The notes beneath the pieces are model-generated. The model did not search any database and was not told where the DNA came from. It was given only the letters and a program-made list of their open reading frames with translations. A stretch of 64,000 bases of DNA from Actinomyces wuliandei. Lineage in GTDB: Bacteria > Actinomycetota > Actinomycetes > Actinomycetales > Actinomycetaceae. Below are positions 1 through 8,929 of the stretch, piece after piece; the first letter of the stretch is position 1, and the number at the start of each line of letters is the position of its first letter. The translations under genes and the position numbers were made by a program. The stretch lies in contig NZ_CP025227.1 in assembly GCF_004010955.1 (NCBI RefSeq), positions 2,418,001 to 2,482,000 of the forward strand, written 5' to 3'.

Positions 1-1389
1 CGTTGACGTGCCCTCCACCCAGCGCCACGCCCCCAGGTCGACCTCCGGGTCAGCCTCCCCGTCCGTTTCCACGTCGGCTTCCAGGTCTGCCCCGGTACCT
101 GTGGGAGACGGGGACGCAGCACCCTCTTGCGCCCCGGCCCCCCCCTCCACACCGGTACCGAGATCCTCACCCGACCCTGCCACCAGGGCCGTGGACTGGA
201 GGACAGGCAGGTGGTCGGTGCTGAGGTCCTGCACGCGCACGCGCAGCGCCGTGACCGCACCGGCACCGTCCCTGCCGGTGGTACCGACCAGGTCGTCCAG
301 GTCCGAGGCGCTCAGCCCGGACCGGGTCACGGCCCCTCCCGCTGTCAGGGCACCCTCGCCGAAGGCTCCTTGGAGCCTGGAGACCTCCGTGGGTCCGGGC
401 CTGCGCTCCGGCCCCCAGGAGGCCCCCTCCAGGTCAGCGATGACGGCCAGGGGCAGTCTCAGGCTGGTGCCTGCCTCCAGGTCACCCATGTAGGACAGGA
501 CGGTGGTCCCAGGGCCTCGAAGCAGGTCCCGGGACAGGGTCAGGCCCAGCTCTGGCTCAGTCGTCCGCGTCCTCGCGGGCGCCCACCCCTGTCCCGTCAC
601 CACAGGCACCGCCCCCGTGAGGGCGGTGGCCACGACCACGGCGACCGTCCCCATGACCAGGCCTAGCCTGCGTCTTGCCGCACTGGGGCCGTGGGAGGGT
701 CCGGGGTCGTGACTGCGTGAGGGCCAGTAGCGGGCGGGGGCGGAGGTGACCACCAGGGCCGTCAGGCACAGCGCCGCGCCCGCCAGGCACAACCGTGGCG
801 GGTCCTGACCCCGGACCACCACGGGCACGAGGAGGGCTGCGGCCGGAACCAGCCCGGTCAGCCCGACGACGTCCGCCCCACCTGCGGACACCAGGGCGCA
901 GGCCCACGACAGCAGCAGGCAGACGGTGAGGAGCCCCGACCCCAGGGCCGCAGAGACCTCCAGGGGCGGCACGCCTGTGGCCAGCTCCTGACCTACCAGG
1001 CGCGCCGTCCCAGCCGGGTCCTGCCACCACACCGAGGCACGCGACCACCCCAGGACGGCGAGCAGCACGCAGGCCGCCGACGCCAGCCCCGCCGTCAGCC
1101 CCAGGGCCGGGCGGGAGGGCCAGAGGCTGCGCACCGCTCCCGGGACCAGCAGGGCCGAGGCGGCCACGGCCAGGACCTGGAGCTGCCAGGCGCCGGGAAG
1201 CAGCACCGGCTCGACCGCACGCGCCCCAACCCACCACAGTGCGGTGACAAGAAGCGCCGCCAGGAGCGGCTGCCAGCGGCCGGGCTCGGTCAGGACACGG
1301 GTCGCGGGGCTGAGCGGACGCAGCCGCTCAACAGAGCGCGAGGGCTGCGGCCGCACACGTGTCCTGCCACGTCCCGGCCCAGGCCTCAC
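1..1389 (-). CDS. TgpA-like transglutaminase-family membrane protein, N-terminal part (partial)
   Basis: N-terminal 463 residues of a DUF3488/TgpA-type membrane-anchored transglutaminase-like protein; the catalytic part would lie beyond the left edge. The frame is open across the whole interval. The start is a GTG overlapping the DUF58 stop (GTGA), with GGAGG six bases upstream, so the two are translationally coupled. Residues about 25-250 contain successive hydrophobic helices (LLAALLVTALWW, LTVCLLLSWACALV, LVMGTVAVVVATALTG). A Gly/Asp/Glu-rich extracytoplasmic region follows. The order moxR, DUF58, tgpA is a common actinobacterial trio; its exact role is not settled, with envelope or cell-wall protein processing usually proposed. 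Since the Cys-His-Asp triad is not visible here, the assignment rests on topology and neighbours. Confidence 0.8.
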   Translation of the reverse strand, partial: MRPGPGRGRTRVRPQPSRSVERLRPLSPATRVLTEPGRWQPLLAALLVTALWWVGARAVEPVLLPGAWQLQVLAVAASALLVPGAVRSLWPSRPALGLTAGLASAACVLLAVLGWSRASVWWQDPAGTARLVGQELATGVPPLEVSAALGSGLLTVCLLLSWACALVSAGGADVVGLTGLVPAAALLVPVVVRGQDPPRLCLAGAALCLTALVVTSAPARYWPSRSHDPGPSHGPSAARRRLGLVMGTVAVVVATALTGAVPVVTGQGWAPARTRTTEPELGLTLSRDLLRGPGTTVLSYMGDLEAGTSLRLPLAVIADLEGASWGPERRPGPTEVSRLQGAFGEGALTAGGAVTRSGLSASDLDDLVGTTGRDGAGAVTALRVRVQDLSTDHLPVLQSTALVAGSGEDLGTGVEGGAGAQEGAASPSPTGTGADLEADVETDGEADPEVDLGAWRWVEGTST

Positions 1390-2729
1390 CTGCCACCTCC
1401 CTCCCGGGCGGCTGGCACGTGCAGCACCTGCCAGCCCTGCGGGACCTCACTAGCAGCCTCGCAGGCCATCGGCTCCTGCCCGCCGTCCGCCGCATCACCG
1501 ACAAGAACCAGGGTCCCACGCACAGCCGGGTCCAGGAACGAGCAGCCGGCGTCACGGCTGCTGCGACGGGCGGCAGCAGCCCGACCTCCGTCCTGCGCCC
1601 CGGGCGAGGCAGCGGCCTGGACGACGACATCGGCAGCAACGACATCAGCGGCGAGGCCTGTCCGGCGCCCGGCCTGGACCTGCCGGCCGCCAGGCAGCAC
1701 CGCCCCCTGGTCCCGCAGCGCGGCCGGGACCACCGAGGCGACGTCGCTGCCGCGCAGGTCCAGCTGCGCCAGGACCCGCAGGAGAGCGACGAAGCCTGCC
1801 CCCTCCACCTCCCACTGCAGAAGACGGCCCCTGTCGGCCTCGTCGGCTGCGGCGGGAAGAACCAGCACGGCCAGGCCCAGGTCACGGTACCGGGTGGACC
1901 ACTCCTGAATGATCCCGGCCGCCACGGACACGACGGTCTCAGCCTCCTCGTGACTGGCACACGCCCCGGGTCCCGCCAGGAGGGCAAGACGGGCACGGGG
2001 GCGGGACTCCCGCTCCCGGTCGCTGACAAGGAGACGGTCAACCCGGGCGGACTGCTTCCAGTGGACGAGTGCCAACATGTCACCAGGGCGGTAGTCGCGC
2101 AGGGCGCCGGGCAGCTCCCCGCCCTCACTGCCGGGATGCTGCTGCCCCGGCGCAGGCCCCAGCACCGCAGCAAGCTCCTCCTCCAGGGCCACCGGCCGGG
2201 GCAGCACCAGGACCGTGGCCGACACGCCCAGCGGCAGGCTCGCACGAGCCAGGCCCAGCGGCTCCCACAGGACAAGACGCGAGACGCCCACGGCCACAGG
2301 GCCGCGCCGGGCGGCCTCCACGCCCAGCAAGGAGCCTCGGCGGCCCAGGGGCACCAGGGTGGAGACACCGTCCACCCTCCACAGGGCCCAGGCGGGCACG
2401 GCCACGGGCAGCCGCAGCCCTGCGTGCACGCCCACCAGCACCCGTTCTCCCACCTGGGGCAGGGCGGGCAGGTCCAGCCGCACCCAGGGACGGGCCACGG
2501 CGTTGACCAGGGCCGTGCCGCCCACAACGGCCAGGGACACCAGGACCGGTGCCGCCAGGACCAGGGCGGCACCGGCAAGCAGGCGCAGGCCCGTCAGCCA
2601 CCAGGCACCCGCCAGGACAGCCCCCACCACCACCAGCCCCCAGCCCTGAGGCGTGGGAGCAGCCCAGGGGACACCCCGTTGCGCTCGGAGGCGGTGGTGC
2701 TCCACCGCAGTAGTCACCGGAGTACTCAC
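1386..2729 (-). CDS. DUF58 domain protein
   Basis: DUF58 family protein, about 447 aa, middle gene of the moxR-DUF58-tgpA operon. Two hydrophobic helices lie near the N-terminus (GLVVVGAVLAGAWWLTGL and the following LLAGAALVLAAPVLVSLAVV). The DUF58 signature is seen around residues 205-235: RDYRPGDMLALVHWKQSAR followed by LLVSDRE. A von Willebrand A-like fold with a putative metal site is usual in the family. I chose the GTG at 2729 because AGGAGG sits nine bases upstream; a GTG at 2774 in the same frame would add 15 residues but has no comparable ribosome site. The end overlaps tgpA by four bases. The protein is probably a partner of the MoxR ATPase at the membrane. Confidence 0.85.
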   Translation of the reverse strand: MSTPVTTAVEHHRLRAQRGVPWAAPTPQGWGLVVVGAVLAGAWWLTGLRLLAGAALVLAAPVLVSLAVVGGTALVNAVARPWVRLDLPALPQVGERVLVGVHAGLRLPVAVPAWALWRVDGVSTLVPLGRRGSLLGVEAARRGPVAVGVSRLVLWEPLGLARASLPLGVSATVLVLPRPVALEEELAAVLGPAPGQQHPGSEGGELPGALRDYRPGDMLALVHWKQSARVDRLLVSDRERESRPRARLALLAGPGACASHEEAETVVSVAAGIIQEWSTRYRDLGLAVLVLPAAADEADRGRLLQWEVEGAGFVALLRVLAQLDLRGSDVASVVPAALRDQGAVLPGGRQVQAGRRTGLAADVVAADVVVQAAASPGAQDGGRAAAARRSSRDAGCSFLDPAVRGTLVLVGDAADGGQEPMACEAASEVPQGWQVLHVPAAREGGGR

Positions 2730-2825
2730 CGGGCTGCACCTCCTGCGTCCTTCCTGCGTCTTCTGCCTACCCACCTGCCGCGCACCCGTCGTGGGCAGGG
2801 CCAGGCACCCCCGGACCGGGAGCCG

Positions 2826-3926
2826 TCACAAGCCCGGGACCGGTGTGCGCGACACGATCTGGGCCAGGACCTCACCGGCTGCCTGGTGCGCCTGGGCCGC
2901 CGAGGCGAACCGGCCGGCAGGCACCAGGCGGTGGGTCAGGACCGCGTCAGCCACCTGGGCGACGTCGTCGGGAGAGACGAAGCCCCGCCCGGCTGCGGCC
3001 GCCCGGGCACGCGCCAGGGCCGCCAGCTGCAGGCCCGCCCGGGGGCTGGCCCCCAGGGTCAGCCCCCGGGCGTGACGGGTCGCAGCGACCAGGGCCACGA
3101 TGTAGGCCGCGACCGGCTCAGCCAGGTGCAGCCGGGCGACCGCGCTGCGCGCCCGGCGCACGTCCTCGGCGCAGGCCAGTGCCCTCAGCGCGTCCAGCGG
3201 GTCCGCGCCAGCGCGGTCAGTGTGCATGGCGGTCTCCGCCGCCGCGTCCGGGTAGCCCATGGAGATACGGGTCATGAAGCGGTCGCGCTGGGCCTCGGGG
3301 AGCCGGTAGGTCCCCTCCATGTCCAAGGGGTTCTGGGTGGCGACGACCATGAAGGGGTCGGGCAGCGCCAGGCTCCTGCCCTCCACGCTCACCTGGTCCT
3401 CCCCCATGGCCTCCAGGAGGGCGGACTGGGTCCGCGGGGTCGCGCGGTTGACCTCGTCAGCGACGACGACGTTGGCGAAGACAGGCCCGGGGTGGAAGCG
3501 GAACTCCCTGGTGGACTGGTCGTAGACGCTGACCCCGGTGATGTCGGCGGGCAGCAGGTCCGAGGTGAACTGGATGCGGGACACGCTCAGGTCCAGGCAG
3601 CGAGCCAGTGCCGAGGCCAGCGTGGTCTTACCCACCCCCGGGACGTCCTCAATGAGGAGGTGGCCGCCAGCCAGGAGAGTGGCCACGGCGGTCTGCACGG
3701 CCTGGGTCTTGCCGACCACGACCGACTCCACCTGCTGGCGCAGAGCCCGGGCCAAAGCGGTCAGGGCCTGGAGGGACAGCTCCTGCACGCCCGGCTCCTG
3801 AGCGCACGCACGCGGGTCAGCGGGGGAGACCGCGAGCCGGGCACCCCTACCCGCGCCAGGGCCGGGGAACGGCACCGAGGCTGGGGACACCGCAGAGGAC
3901 ACGGCAGGAGATGCTGCGCTGGTCAT
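2826..3926 (-). CDS. MoxR family AAA+ ATPase
   Basis: MoxR-type AAA+ ATPase of 366 aa. After a Pro/Ala/Ser-rich leader of about 50 residues the core shows Walker A (EDVPGVGKTT), Walker B (VVVADEVNRA), the sensor region (VVATQNP) and the arginine-rich EAQRDRFM segment. The C-terminal lid domain ends near SPDDVAQVADAVLTHR. MoxR proteins act as chaperone-like ATPases that mature or insert partners, commonly encoded next to DUF58/VWA proteins, exactly as here. The gene opens the operon; DUF58 begins about 97 bases after its stop. Start ATG at 3926. Confidence 0.92.
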   Translation of the reverse strand: MTSAASPAVSSAVSPASVPFPGPGAGRGARLAVSPADPRACAQEPGVQELSLQALTALARALRQQVESVVVGKTQAVQTAVATLLAGGHLLIEDVPGVGKTTLASALARCLDLSVSRIQFTSDLLPADITGVSVYDQSTREFRFHPGPVFANVVVADEVNRATPRTQSALLEAMGEDQVSVEGRSLALPDPFMVVATQNPLDMEGTYRLPEAQRDRFMTRISMGYPDAAAETAMHTDRAGADPLDALRALACAEDVRRARSAVARLHLAEPVAAYIVALVAATRHARGLTLGASPRAGLQLAALARARAAAAGRGFVSPDDVAQVADAVLTHRLVPAGRFASAAQAHQAAGEVLAQIVSRTPVPGL

Positions 3927-4003
3927 GGCACGATCATGTCACGGCCAGCGCAGCACCGCGCCAGGCGTGCCTCCCAGGCGCACGCCTGGCAGACCTGGAC
4001 GTC

Positions 4004-6712
4004 CTACTCCTCCACCGGCGAGAGCACCGCCGTGCGCCCCGCCTCCAGGCGCGCCACCGGCACCCGGAAAGGCGAGCAGGACACGTAGTCCAGACCCGCA
4101 CGGTGGAAGAAGCCGATGGACTCCGGGTCCCCGCCGTGCTCACCACACACACCCAGCTTGAGCCCAGGCCTGGCGGAGCGTCCCCGCTGCGCCCCGAGCT
4201 CCACCATGTGGCCTACCCCTCGCTCGTCAATGGTCTCGAAGGGGGAGACGCCAAAGACCCCCTCCTCCAGGTACTCCCTGAAGAAGGTGCCCTCCACGTC
4301 GTCGCGGGAGAATCCCCAGGTGGTCTGGGTCAGGTCGTTGGTGCCGAAGGAGAAGAAGTCCGCCTCCTCCGCGATCGTGTCCGCGCTCACCGCCGCCCGC
4401 GGCAGCTCGATCATGCAGCCCACCGGGAAGGCCAGCTCGTACCCGGTCTCCCTGGACACCTCAGCCAGGACGGCCTCAGCACGCTCCCGCGCGATCTGGA
4501 GCTCGCGGACACTGCCAACCAGCGGGATCATGATCTCCGGGCGGGGACTCCCCCCAGCCCGCAGACGCTCGACCGCCGCCTCAGCCACGGCCCGCACCTG
4601 CAGCTCGATCAGCCCGGGCATGGTCAGCAGGAGACGCACACCGCGCAGCCCCAGCATCGGGTTGGCCTCGTGGTAGCGACGCACCACGGCCAGCAGCTCC
4701 TCGTCGGCCGGGTCCAGGGTGCCGCGCTCGCGGTCCAGGGCGACCGTGACGCTCAGCTCAGTGAGGTCGGGGAGGAACTCGTGCAGAGGCGGGTCGATGA
4801 GACGCACCGTCATGGGCCGCCCGTCCATGGTCTCCAGCATCTGCACGAAGTCGCCCTTCTGCAGCGGCAGGAGCGCCGCCAGGGCGCGCTCGCGCTCCTC
4901 CTGGGTCCCGGCCAGGATGAGGTTCTGGACATAGCGCTTGCGCTCACCCAGGAACATGTGCTCGGTACGGCACAGACCCACCCCCTGGGCACCACGGTGG
5001 ATGGCGTGACGGGCGTCGTCGGGGGTGTCCGCGTTGGCCCTCACCTCCAGGCGGCGGACCTTGTCCGCGTGCCGCATGAGCCGGTGCACGCTGGTGACCA
5101 GCTCACGGGTGTCCACGTCGCCGGCCGCCTCCAGCGCCTCCTCCAGGCCACGGCGCAGGTAGGTCATGACCGGGGAGTCCACCACCGCGACCTCACCGAG
5201 GAACACCTCGCCGGTGGTCCCGTCAATGGCGATGACGTCCTGGCCGGTCAGGACCTCCTCACGGCCAGCCACTCGCAGCGTCTTGGCCGCAGCATCCACC
5301 TCCAGGGCCTCGGCACCGCACACGCAGGTCTTGCCCATGCCGCGGGCCACGACGGCGGCGTGGGAGGTCTTGCCGCCCCGCGCGGTAAGCACGCCGGAGG
5401 CGGCCACCATACCGGGCAGGTCGTCAGGGTTGGTCTCCCGGCGCACGAGGATGACGGACTCTCCCGCCTCGGAGCGGGCCACAGCCTCCTCGTTGTCGAA
5501 GACGACGTGCCCCACGGCCGCCCCCGGGGAGGCGGGCATGGCCCGGGTGAGCAGGTCCCGGTCGGTCTCACCGTTGAACTGGGGGAACATCAGCTGGGTG
5601 AGCTGGTCCCCGGTGACACGGGTCAGGGCCTCGTCCATGGTGATGAGCCTCTCGTCCACCAGCTGGGTGGCCACCCGGAAGGCCGCGGCGGCGGTGCGCT
5701 TGCCCACCCGGGTCTGCAGGAGCCAGAGGCGGCCGCGCTCAATGGTGAACTCGATGTCACACAGGTCGCGGTAGTGGGTCTCCAGCTTGCGCATCACCGA
5801 GCGCAGCTCGTCGTAGGAGGCCTTGTCCAGGTGCTCCAGGTCGGCCAGGGACAGGGTGTTGCGGATGCCTGCGACGACGTCCTCGCCCTGGGCGTTGACC
5901 AGGTAGTCGCCGTAGACGCCCGAGCGCCCGGTGGAGGGGTCGCGGGTGAAGCACACACCGGTCCCGGAGGTCTGGCCCATGTTGCCGAAGACCATGGTGC
6001 ACACGTTGACGGCCGTCCCCAGGTCGTGGGGGATCTTCTCCCGGCGGCGGTAGATGTGGGCGCGCTCGGTGTTCCAGGAGCGGAAGACGGCCTCGGTGGC
6101 CATGTCGAGCTGGGCGCGCGGGTCCTGGGGGAAGTCGATGCCCGCGTGCTCGCGCACAATCGCCTTGTACTCCTCCACCAGCTCGGTCAGCGCCTCCACC
6201 TCCAGCTCGTAGTCCAGGGCGATGCCCCTGGCCTCCTTCTTGGCCTCCAGGGCGTCAGAGAAGTGGTCCCCGTCGATGTCCAGGACGGTCTTGCCGAACA
6301 TCTGGATGAGACGCCGGTAGGAGTCCCAGGCAAAGCGCGCGTCCCCACTGGCTGCGGCCAGGCCCTCCACGGAGGAGTCGTTGAGGCCGATGTTGAGGAC
6401 GGTCTCCATCATGCCGGGCATGGAGAACTTCGCCCCGGAGCGCACCGAGACCAGCAGGGGGTCCTGGGCGGCACCCAGCCCGCGGCCGAGCTCCTCCTCC
6501 ACCTCGCGCAGCGCGGTGGTGACCTGGACCGCCAGCTCGTCAGGGACCTCACCGTCGGCCAGGTAGGCGCGGCAGGCGTCCGTGGTGATGGTGAAACCCG
6601 GAGGGACAGGCAGGCCCAGGCGGGTCATCTCAGCCAGGTTGGCCCCCTTGCCGCCCAGGAGGTCCTTCTGGTCCTTGTCCCCCTCGCTGAAGCGGTACAC
6701 GTACTTGGGCAT
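4004..6712 (-). CDS. ppdK: pyruvate, phosphate dikinase
   Basis: Pyruvate phosphate dikinase, 902 aa, the usual length. It interconverts pyruvate + ATP + Pi with PEP + AMP + PPi in the cytosol. Domains in order: N-terminal ATP-grasp nucleotide-binding domain (DLLGGKGANLAEM, VPPGFTITTDAC), the swivelling phosphohistidine domain with the catalytic His in TARGGKTSHAAVVARGMG (about residue 450), and the C-terminal PEP/pyruvate TIM barrel (GVGLCRTEHMF, GCMIELPRAA, FFSFGTNDLTQTTWGFSRDD, CGEHGGDP). The ATG at 6712 has GAGAGG upstream. No PPDK regulatory-protein gene is nearby. Pi and PPi use could connect it to the Pst and polyphosphate genes further right, but that is only an inference. Confidence 0.96.
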   Translation of the reverse strand: MPKYVYRFSEGDKDQKDLLGGKGANLAEMTRLGLPVPPGFTITTDACRAYLADGEVPDELAVQVTTALREVEEELGRGLGAAQDPLLVSVRSGAKFSMPGMMETVLNIGLNDSSVEGLAAASGDARFAWDSYRRLIQMFGKTVLDIDGDHFSDALEAKKEARGIALDYELEVEALTELVEEYKAIVREHAGIDFPQDPRAQLDMATEAVFRSWNTERAHIYRRREKIPHDLGTAVNVCTMVFGNMGQTSGTGVCFTRDPSTGRSGVYGDYLVNAQGEDVVAGIRNTLSLADLEHLDKASYDELRSVMRKLETHYRDLCDIEFTIERGRLWLLQTRVGKRTAAAAFRVATQLVDERLITMDEALTRVTGDQLTQLMFPQFNGETDRDLLTRAMPASPGAAVGHVVFDNEEAVARSEAGESVILVRRETNPDDLPGMVAASGVLTARGGKTSHAAVVARGMGKTCVCGAEALEVDAAAKTLRVAGREEVLTGQDVIAIDGTTGEVFLGEVAVVDSPVMTYLRRGLEEALEAAGDVDTRELVTSVHRLMRHADKVRRLEVRANADTPDDARHAIHRGAQGVGLCRTEHMFLGERKRYVQNLILAGTQEERERALAALLPLQKGDFVQMLETMDGRPMTVRLIDPPLHEFLPDLTELSVTVALDRERGTLDPADEELLAVVRRYHEANPMLGLRGVRLLLTMPGLIELQVRAVAEAAVERLRAGGSPRPEIMIPLVGSVRELQIARERAEAVLAEVSRETGYELAFPVGCMIELPRAAVSADTIAEEADFFSFGTNDLTQTTWGFSRDDVEGTFFREYLEEGVFGVSPFETIDERGVGHMVELGAQRGRSARPGLKLGVCGEHGGDPESIGFFHRAGLDYVSCSPFRVPVARLEAGRTAVLSPVEE

Positions 6713-6951
6713 CCTTACCTCTCTTCTCGTCGTGTCGTGGCTGTCGCGGTCGCCGCCGCGCTCCCGTGCGCACAGACAGGCTACTACACTAGTGTGACCT
6801 CAGTCCTAGAGACGAATGCTGGTTCTCACGGCGTTTCACGGTGGTTTCATGGTGCTTCTGACAGCGGATGGTCACAGTATCGACCACGCCAGGGCGCCAG
6901 GCACGCACCTGCTCCCAGGCGGAGGCGCCCGCACCCCTGGGCACGAGCACC

Positions 6952-6969
6952 TGTACACTCAGACGTACA
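6952..6969. promoter_or_regulatory. YefM/YoeB-type operator: paired TGTACA half sites
   Basis: TGTACA at 6952-6957 and CGTACA at 6964-6969 lie 12 bp centre to centre, about 35-50 bases upstream of the antitoxin ATG. In E. coli the YefM-YoeB complex binds two TGTACA-core palindromes spaced 12 bp apart, so the match in core and spacing points to autoregulation. The TACACT hexamer within the site (6953-6958) could serve as the -10. The two outer pentamers also form TGTAC/GTACA dyad symmetry. Binding is inferred. Confidence 0.55.
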
Positions 6970-7001
6970 TACGACGACGCCCGGCACGAAGAGGAGCCGC
7001 C

Positions 7002-7259
7002 ATGAGGACCATGACCTACACCGAATCGCGCGCCCGCTACGCCGAGGTCCTTGACTCCGTGGTCAACGACTGCGAGGAGGTCGTCATCACCCGAGCAGGC
7101 CACGAGCCCGCCGTCATCGTCTCCCTGGCCGAGTACCAGTCCCTCAAGGAGACCGACTACCTCCTGCGCAACCCGGCCAACGCCCGGCACCTGATCAACG
7201 CGATCGCGCGCTCCGAGGCCGGGCAGGACGCCTACCACGACCTCATTGAGGTCGAATGA
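7002..7259 (+). CDS. Phd/YefM family antitoxin
   Basis: Antitoxin of the Phd/YefM family, 85 aa. The N-terminal DNA-binding fold shows MRTMTYTESRARYAEVLDSV followed by VVITRAGHEPAVIVSLAEYQSL, the classic family signature. The C-terminal tail (LLRNPANARHLINAI onward) is the flexible toxin-neutralising segment. A GAGGAG ribosome site precedes the ATG. The YoeB toxin gene starts one base after this stop, so the pair is co-translated; with toxin it should repress its own promoter through the TGTACA repeats just upstream. Confidence 0.92.
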   Translation: MRTMTYTESRARYAEVLDSVVNDCEEVVITRAGHEPAVIVSLAEYQSLKETDYLLRNPANARHLINAIARSEAGQDAYHDLIEVE

Positions 7260-7260
7260 C

Positions 7261-7524
7261 ATGGCGGTCGCATGGGACAACGACGCCTGGGAGGACTACC
7301 TCTGGTGGCAGAAGCAGGACCGTAAGACCCTCAGACGCATCAACCAGCTCCTCCGCGACATCCAGCGCGACGCGACCACCGGGACCGGCAGACCCGAGCC
7401 CCTGCGCTACAACCTGGCCGGGTACTGGTCGCGCCGCATCACCAGCGAGCACCGCCTTGTCTACCGTGTGGACGAGCGAGGAGACATCCACGTGCTCTCA
7501 TGCCGGTACCACTACGAGCGCTGA
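7261..7524 (+). CDS. yoeB: YoeB/Txe family mRNA interferase toxin
   Basis: Toxin of the YoeB (Txe) family, 87 aa, a RelE-fold ribosome-dependent endoribonuclease that cleaves mRNA at the A site. The frame shows WEDYLWWQKQDRKTLRRIN, PEPLRYNLAGYWSRRI, SEHRLVYRV and the C-terminal SCRYHYE. These contain the expected catalytic Glu, Arg and terminal His. I start at the ATG at 7261; a TTG at 7246 would overlap the antitoxin. The gene looks intact with all key residues present. It is convergent with the 7567-8145 gene; a short TGCGCC/GGCGCA hairpin at 7547-7560 separates them. Confidence 0.93.
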   Translation: MAVAWDNDAWEDYLWWQKQDRKTLRRINQLLRDIQRDATTGTGRPEPLRYNLAGYWSRRITSEHRLVYRVDERGDIHVLSCRYHYER

Positions 7525-7566
7525 CCGTCCCCAACCCCGGACATGATGCGCCCAGGCGCACCCAGG

Positions 7567-8145
7567 TCAGTCCTCCCAGGGGAACCGGGGCGGATCCTGC
7601 ACGTAACTGCCGACGCCACAGGAGAGGATCCGAATCCGCCACATCCGCCCACCGTCAACGACCACAGCGTGGCGCGGTCGGCTCCCGCCGTCGTACTCCT
7701 CGCACCAGGAGGGCATGTCCCCGTCAGCGGCACGTGCCAGGAACTCCTCCTGCATGACACGCTCCCCTCTGGTCTCCGGCTCGACCGTGAGGTCCGGGAC
7801 GGCCGTCGCGCTTACTGAGAGGCGGTCCGGCGCGCTGGCGTCTACGCTGCACACATACACGTCCTTGCCGGACAGCGTCTGGGCCTGGGCCACCGTCAGC
7901 GCAGGCGCCTCCTCCATTCCGGAGGCGCACAGCTCCTCAGCCTCCTGGGCGCTGACAGCAGGCGACGGGGAGGGTGGAGGGGAGTACCTCCCCCACCCCA
8001 TGGGGGAGGGCTCGACCCAGCCCTGGGACGCCGCTGCCGCGTAGCACAGCAGGCCACCACCCACCAGGCAGTGCAGGACCACCACCACGAGCGGCCAGAA
8101 GCCCGGACGCCACCGGCTGCTAGCCGACGCCGACCTAGCCGACAC
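7567..8145 (-). CDS. small membrane-anchored protein downstream of the serine protease
   Basis: Unrecognised protein, about 192 aa. One transmembrane helix near the N-terminus (FWPLVVVVLHCLVGGGLLCYAAAA, residues about 16-39, given here in family terms as a signal anchor) is followed by a Pro/Ser linker and an extracytoplasmic domain. That domain has four cysteines (ELCAS, YVCSV, SWCEEY, LSCGVG) that could form two disulfides. The GTG start lies inside the end of the protease gene (11-base overlap), so the two are probably co-expressed. An inhibitor, chaperone or membrane partner of the protease is possible, but nothing in the sequence proves it. Confidence 0.6.
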   Translation of the reverse strand: MSARSASASSRWRPGFWPLVVVVLHCLVGGGLLCYAAAASQGWVEPSPMGWGRYSPPPSPSPAVSAQEAEELCASGMEEAPALTVAQAQTLSGKDVYVCSVDASAPDRLSVSATAVPDLTVEPETRGERVMQEEFLARAADGDMPSWCEEYDGGSRPRHAVVVDGGRMWRIRILSCGVGSYVQDPPRFPWED

Positions 8146-8929
8146 TGACGTCCCTGTCCCACTCCCGGAGCCCAGACAGCTGTGTCACGGTATACATACA
8201 CCGCCCCGGATCAGACCCAAAGCCCGCGATGACCCCATAGGCGATCTGCCCGCCCCGTCCGTGCGTGAAGTGGGCGATGCCACCTGAGTCACCCTCCCCC
8301 ATCCCCTCGCAGTCCCGGCCCCCGTCCCGGTCACCGTCGTGGTGCGTCTCAGTGATCTGGCCCGCCCAGGCCACGCCTGTCCTCTCATTACCCATAATCC
8401 TGATGGTATTCACCCTGTAGACCACGAAGCGACACTGCTGCCCTGTCGTAGCACCGGACATGCACAGCTCGCGGCCCGCCGCCCTCATCCCGAAGAAGCC
8501 GTCGGTGATCGGCGCCGAGGACGAGGAGGAGACGTCGCCGTCATAGACCCGTGTCGCATAGCTGGACCCCCGCAGCAGCTGCCAGTCACCGTAGCGGTAG
8601 GCATTGGTCGGCCACGTGGTCGTATAGGTGGTCCCGACGAGCTCGGAGCTGTTCTCCCACCGACCTGTCCCGCAGTGCCCGGCCGTCAGCGAGTAGAAAT
8701 GACCGTCACGCTCAATCGGCACGCCCAGGCTGCACTGGGTCTCATCCTTCGTATTGAAGTCCCTGATGATCCGCGCTCCTGCGTAGTACGGGGCGGTGTC
8801 GTTCTCCCTGGTCCTCGCGGGCTCCTGGGCGGCCTCGTAGGAGACCCTGACCGGGACGCCGACCCCCTCCAGCGCGTCCAGGACTACCCGCCTCTCCTCC
8901 TGGCTGCGCCCTCCTGCGGACTCGGGCAC
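8135..8929 (-). CDS. secreted trypsin-like serine protease, catalytic domain (frameshifted from its N-terminus)
   Basis: Chymotrypsin-fold (S1) protease domain, 264 aa in this frame. The triad is visible: His in SLTAGHCG, Asp in RYGDWQLL, Ser in GEGDSGGIAH. Cysteine pairs around the His loop, the mid-domain and the Ser loop suit an extracellular disulfide-bonded enzyme of the streptogrisin/alpha-lytic type. This frame has no signal peptide. That part lies in the upstream frame (8884-9270), which overlaps by 46 bases. One extra G in the five-G run at 8949-8953 (minus strand) would join the two into a single preproprotease. The GTG at 8929 has no convincing ribosome site, consistent with a broken gene or sequencing error rather than a true start. 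Confidence 0.8.
   Translation of the reverse strand: MPESAGGRSQEERRVVLDALEGVGVPVRVSYEAAQEPARTRENDTAPYYAGARIIRDFNTKDETQCSLGVPIERDGHFYSLTAGHCGTGRWENSSELVGTTYTTTWPTNAYRYGDWQLLRGSSYATRVYDGDVSSSSSAPITDGFFGMRAAGRELCMSGATTGQQCRFVVYRVNTIRIMGNERTGVAWAGQITETHHDGDRDGGRDCEGMGEGDSGGIAHFTHGRGGQIAYGVIAGFGSDPGRCMYTVTQLSGLREWDRDVSVG

Noticed and set aside
557..1237. 226-codon minus-strand frame of Gly/Arg/Pro type
   Set aside because: It overlaps the tgpA-type frame out of phase; the other frame shows membrane helices and a coupled start.
3911..7054. Long plus-strand open frame of about 1,047 codons
   Set aside because: It lies antisense to ppdK, has no ribosome site, and reads as His/Gly/Arg-rich nonsense, the usual third-position GC effect.
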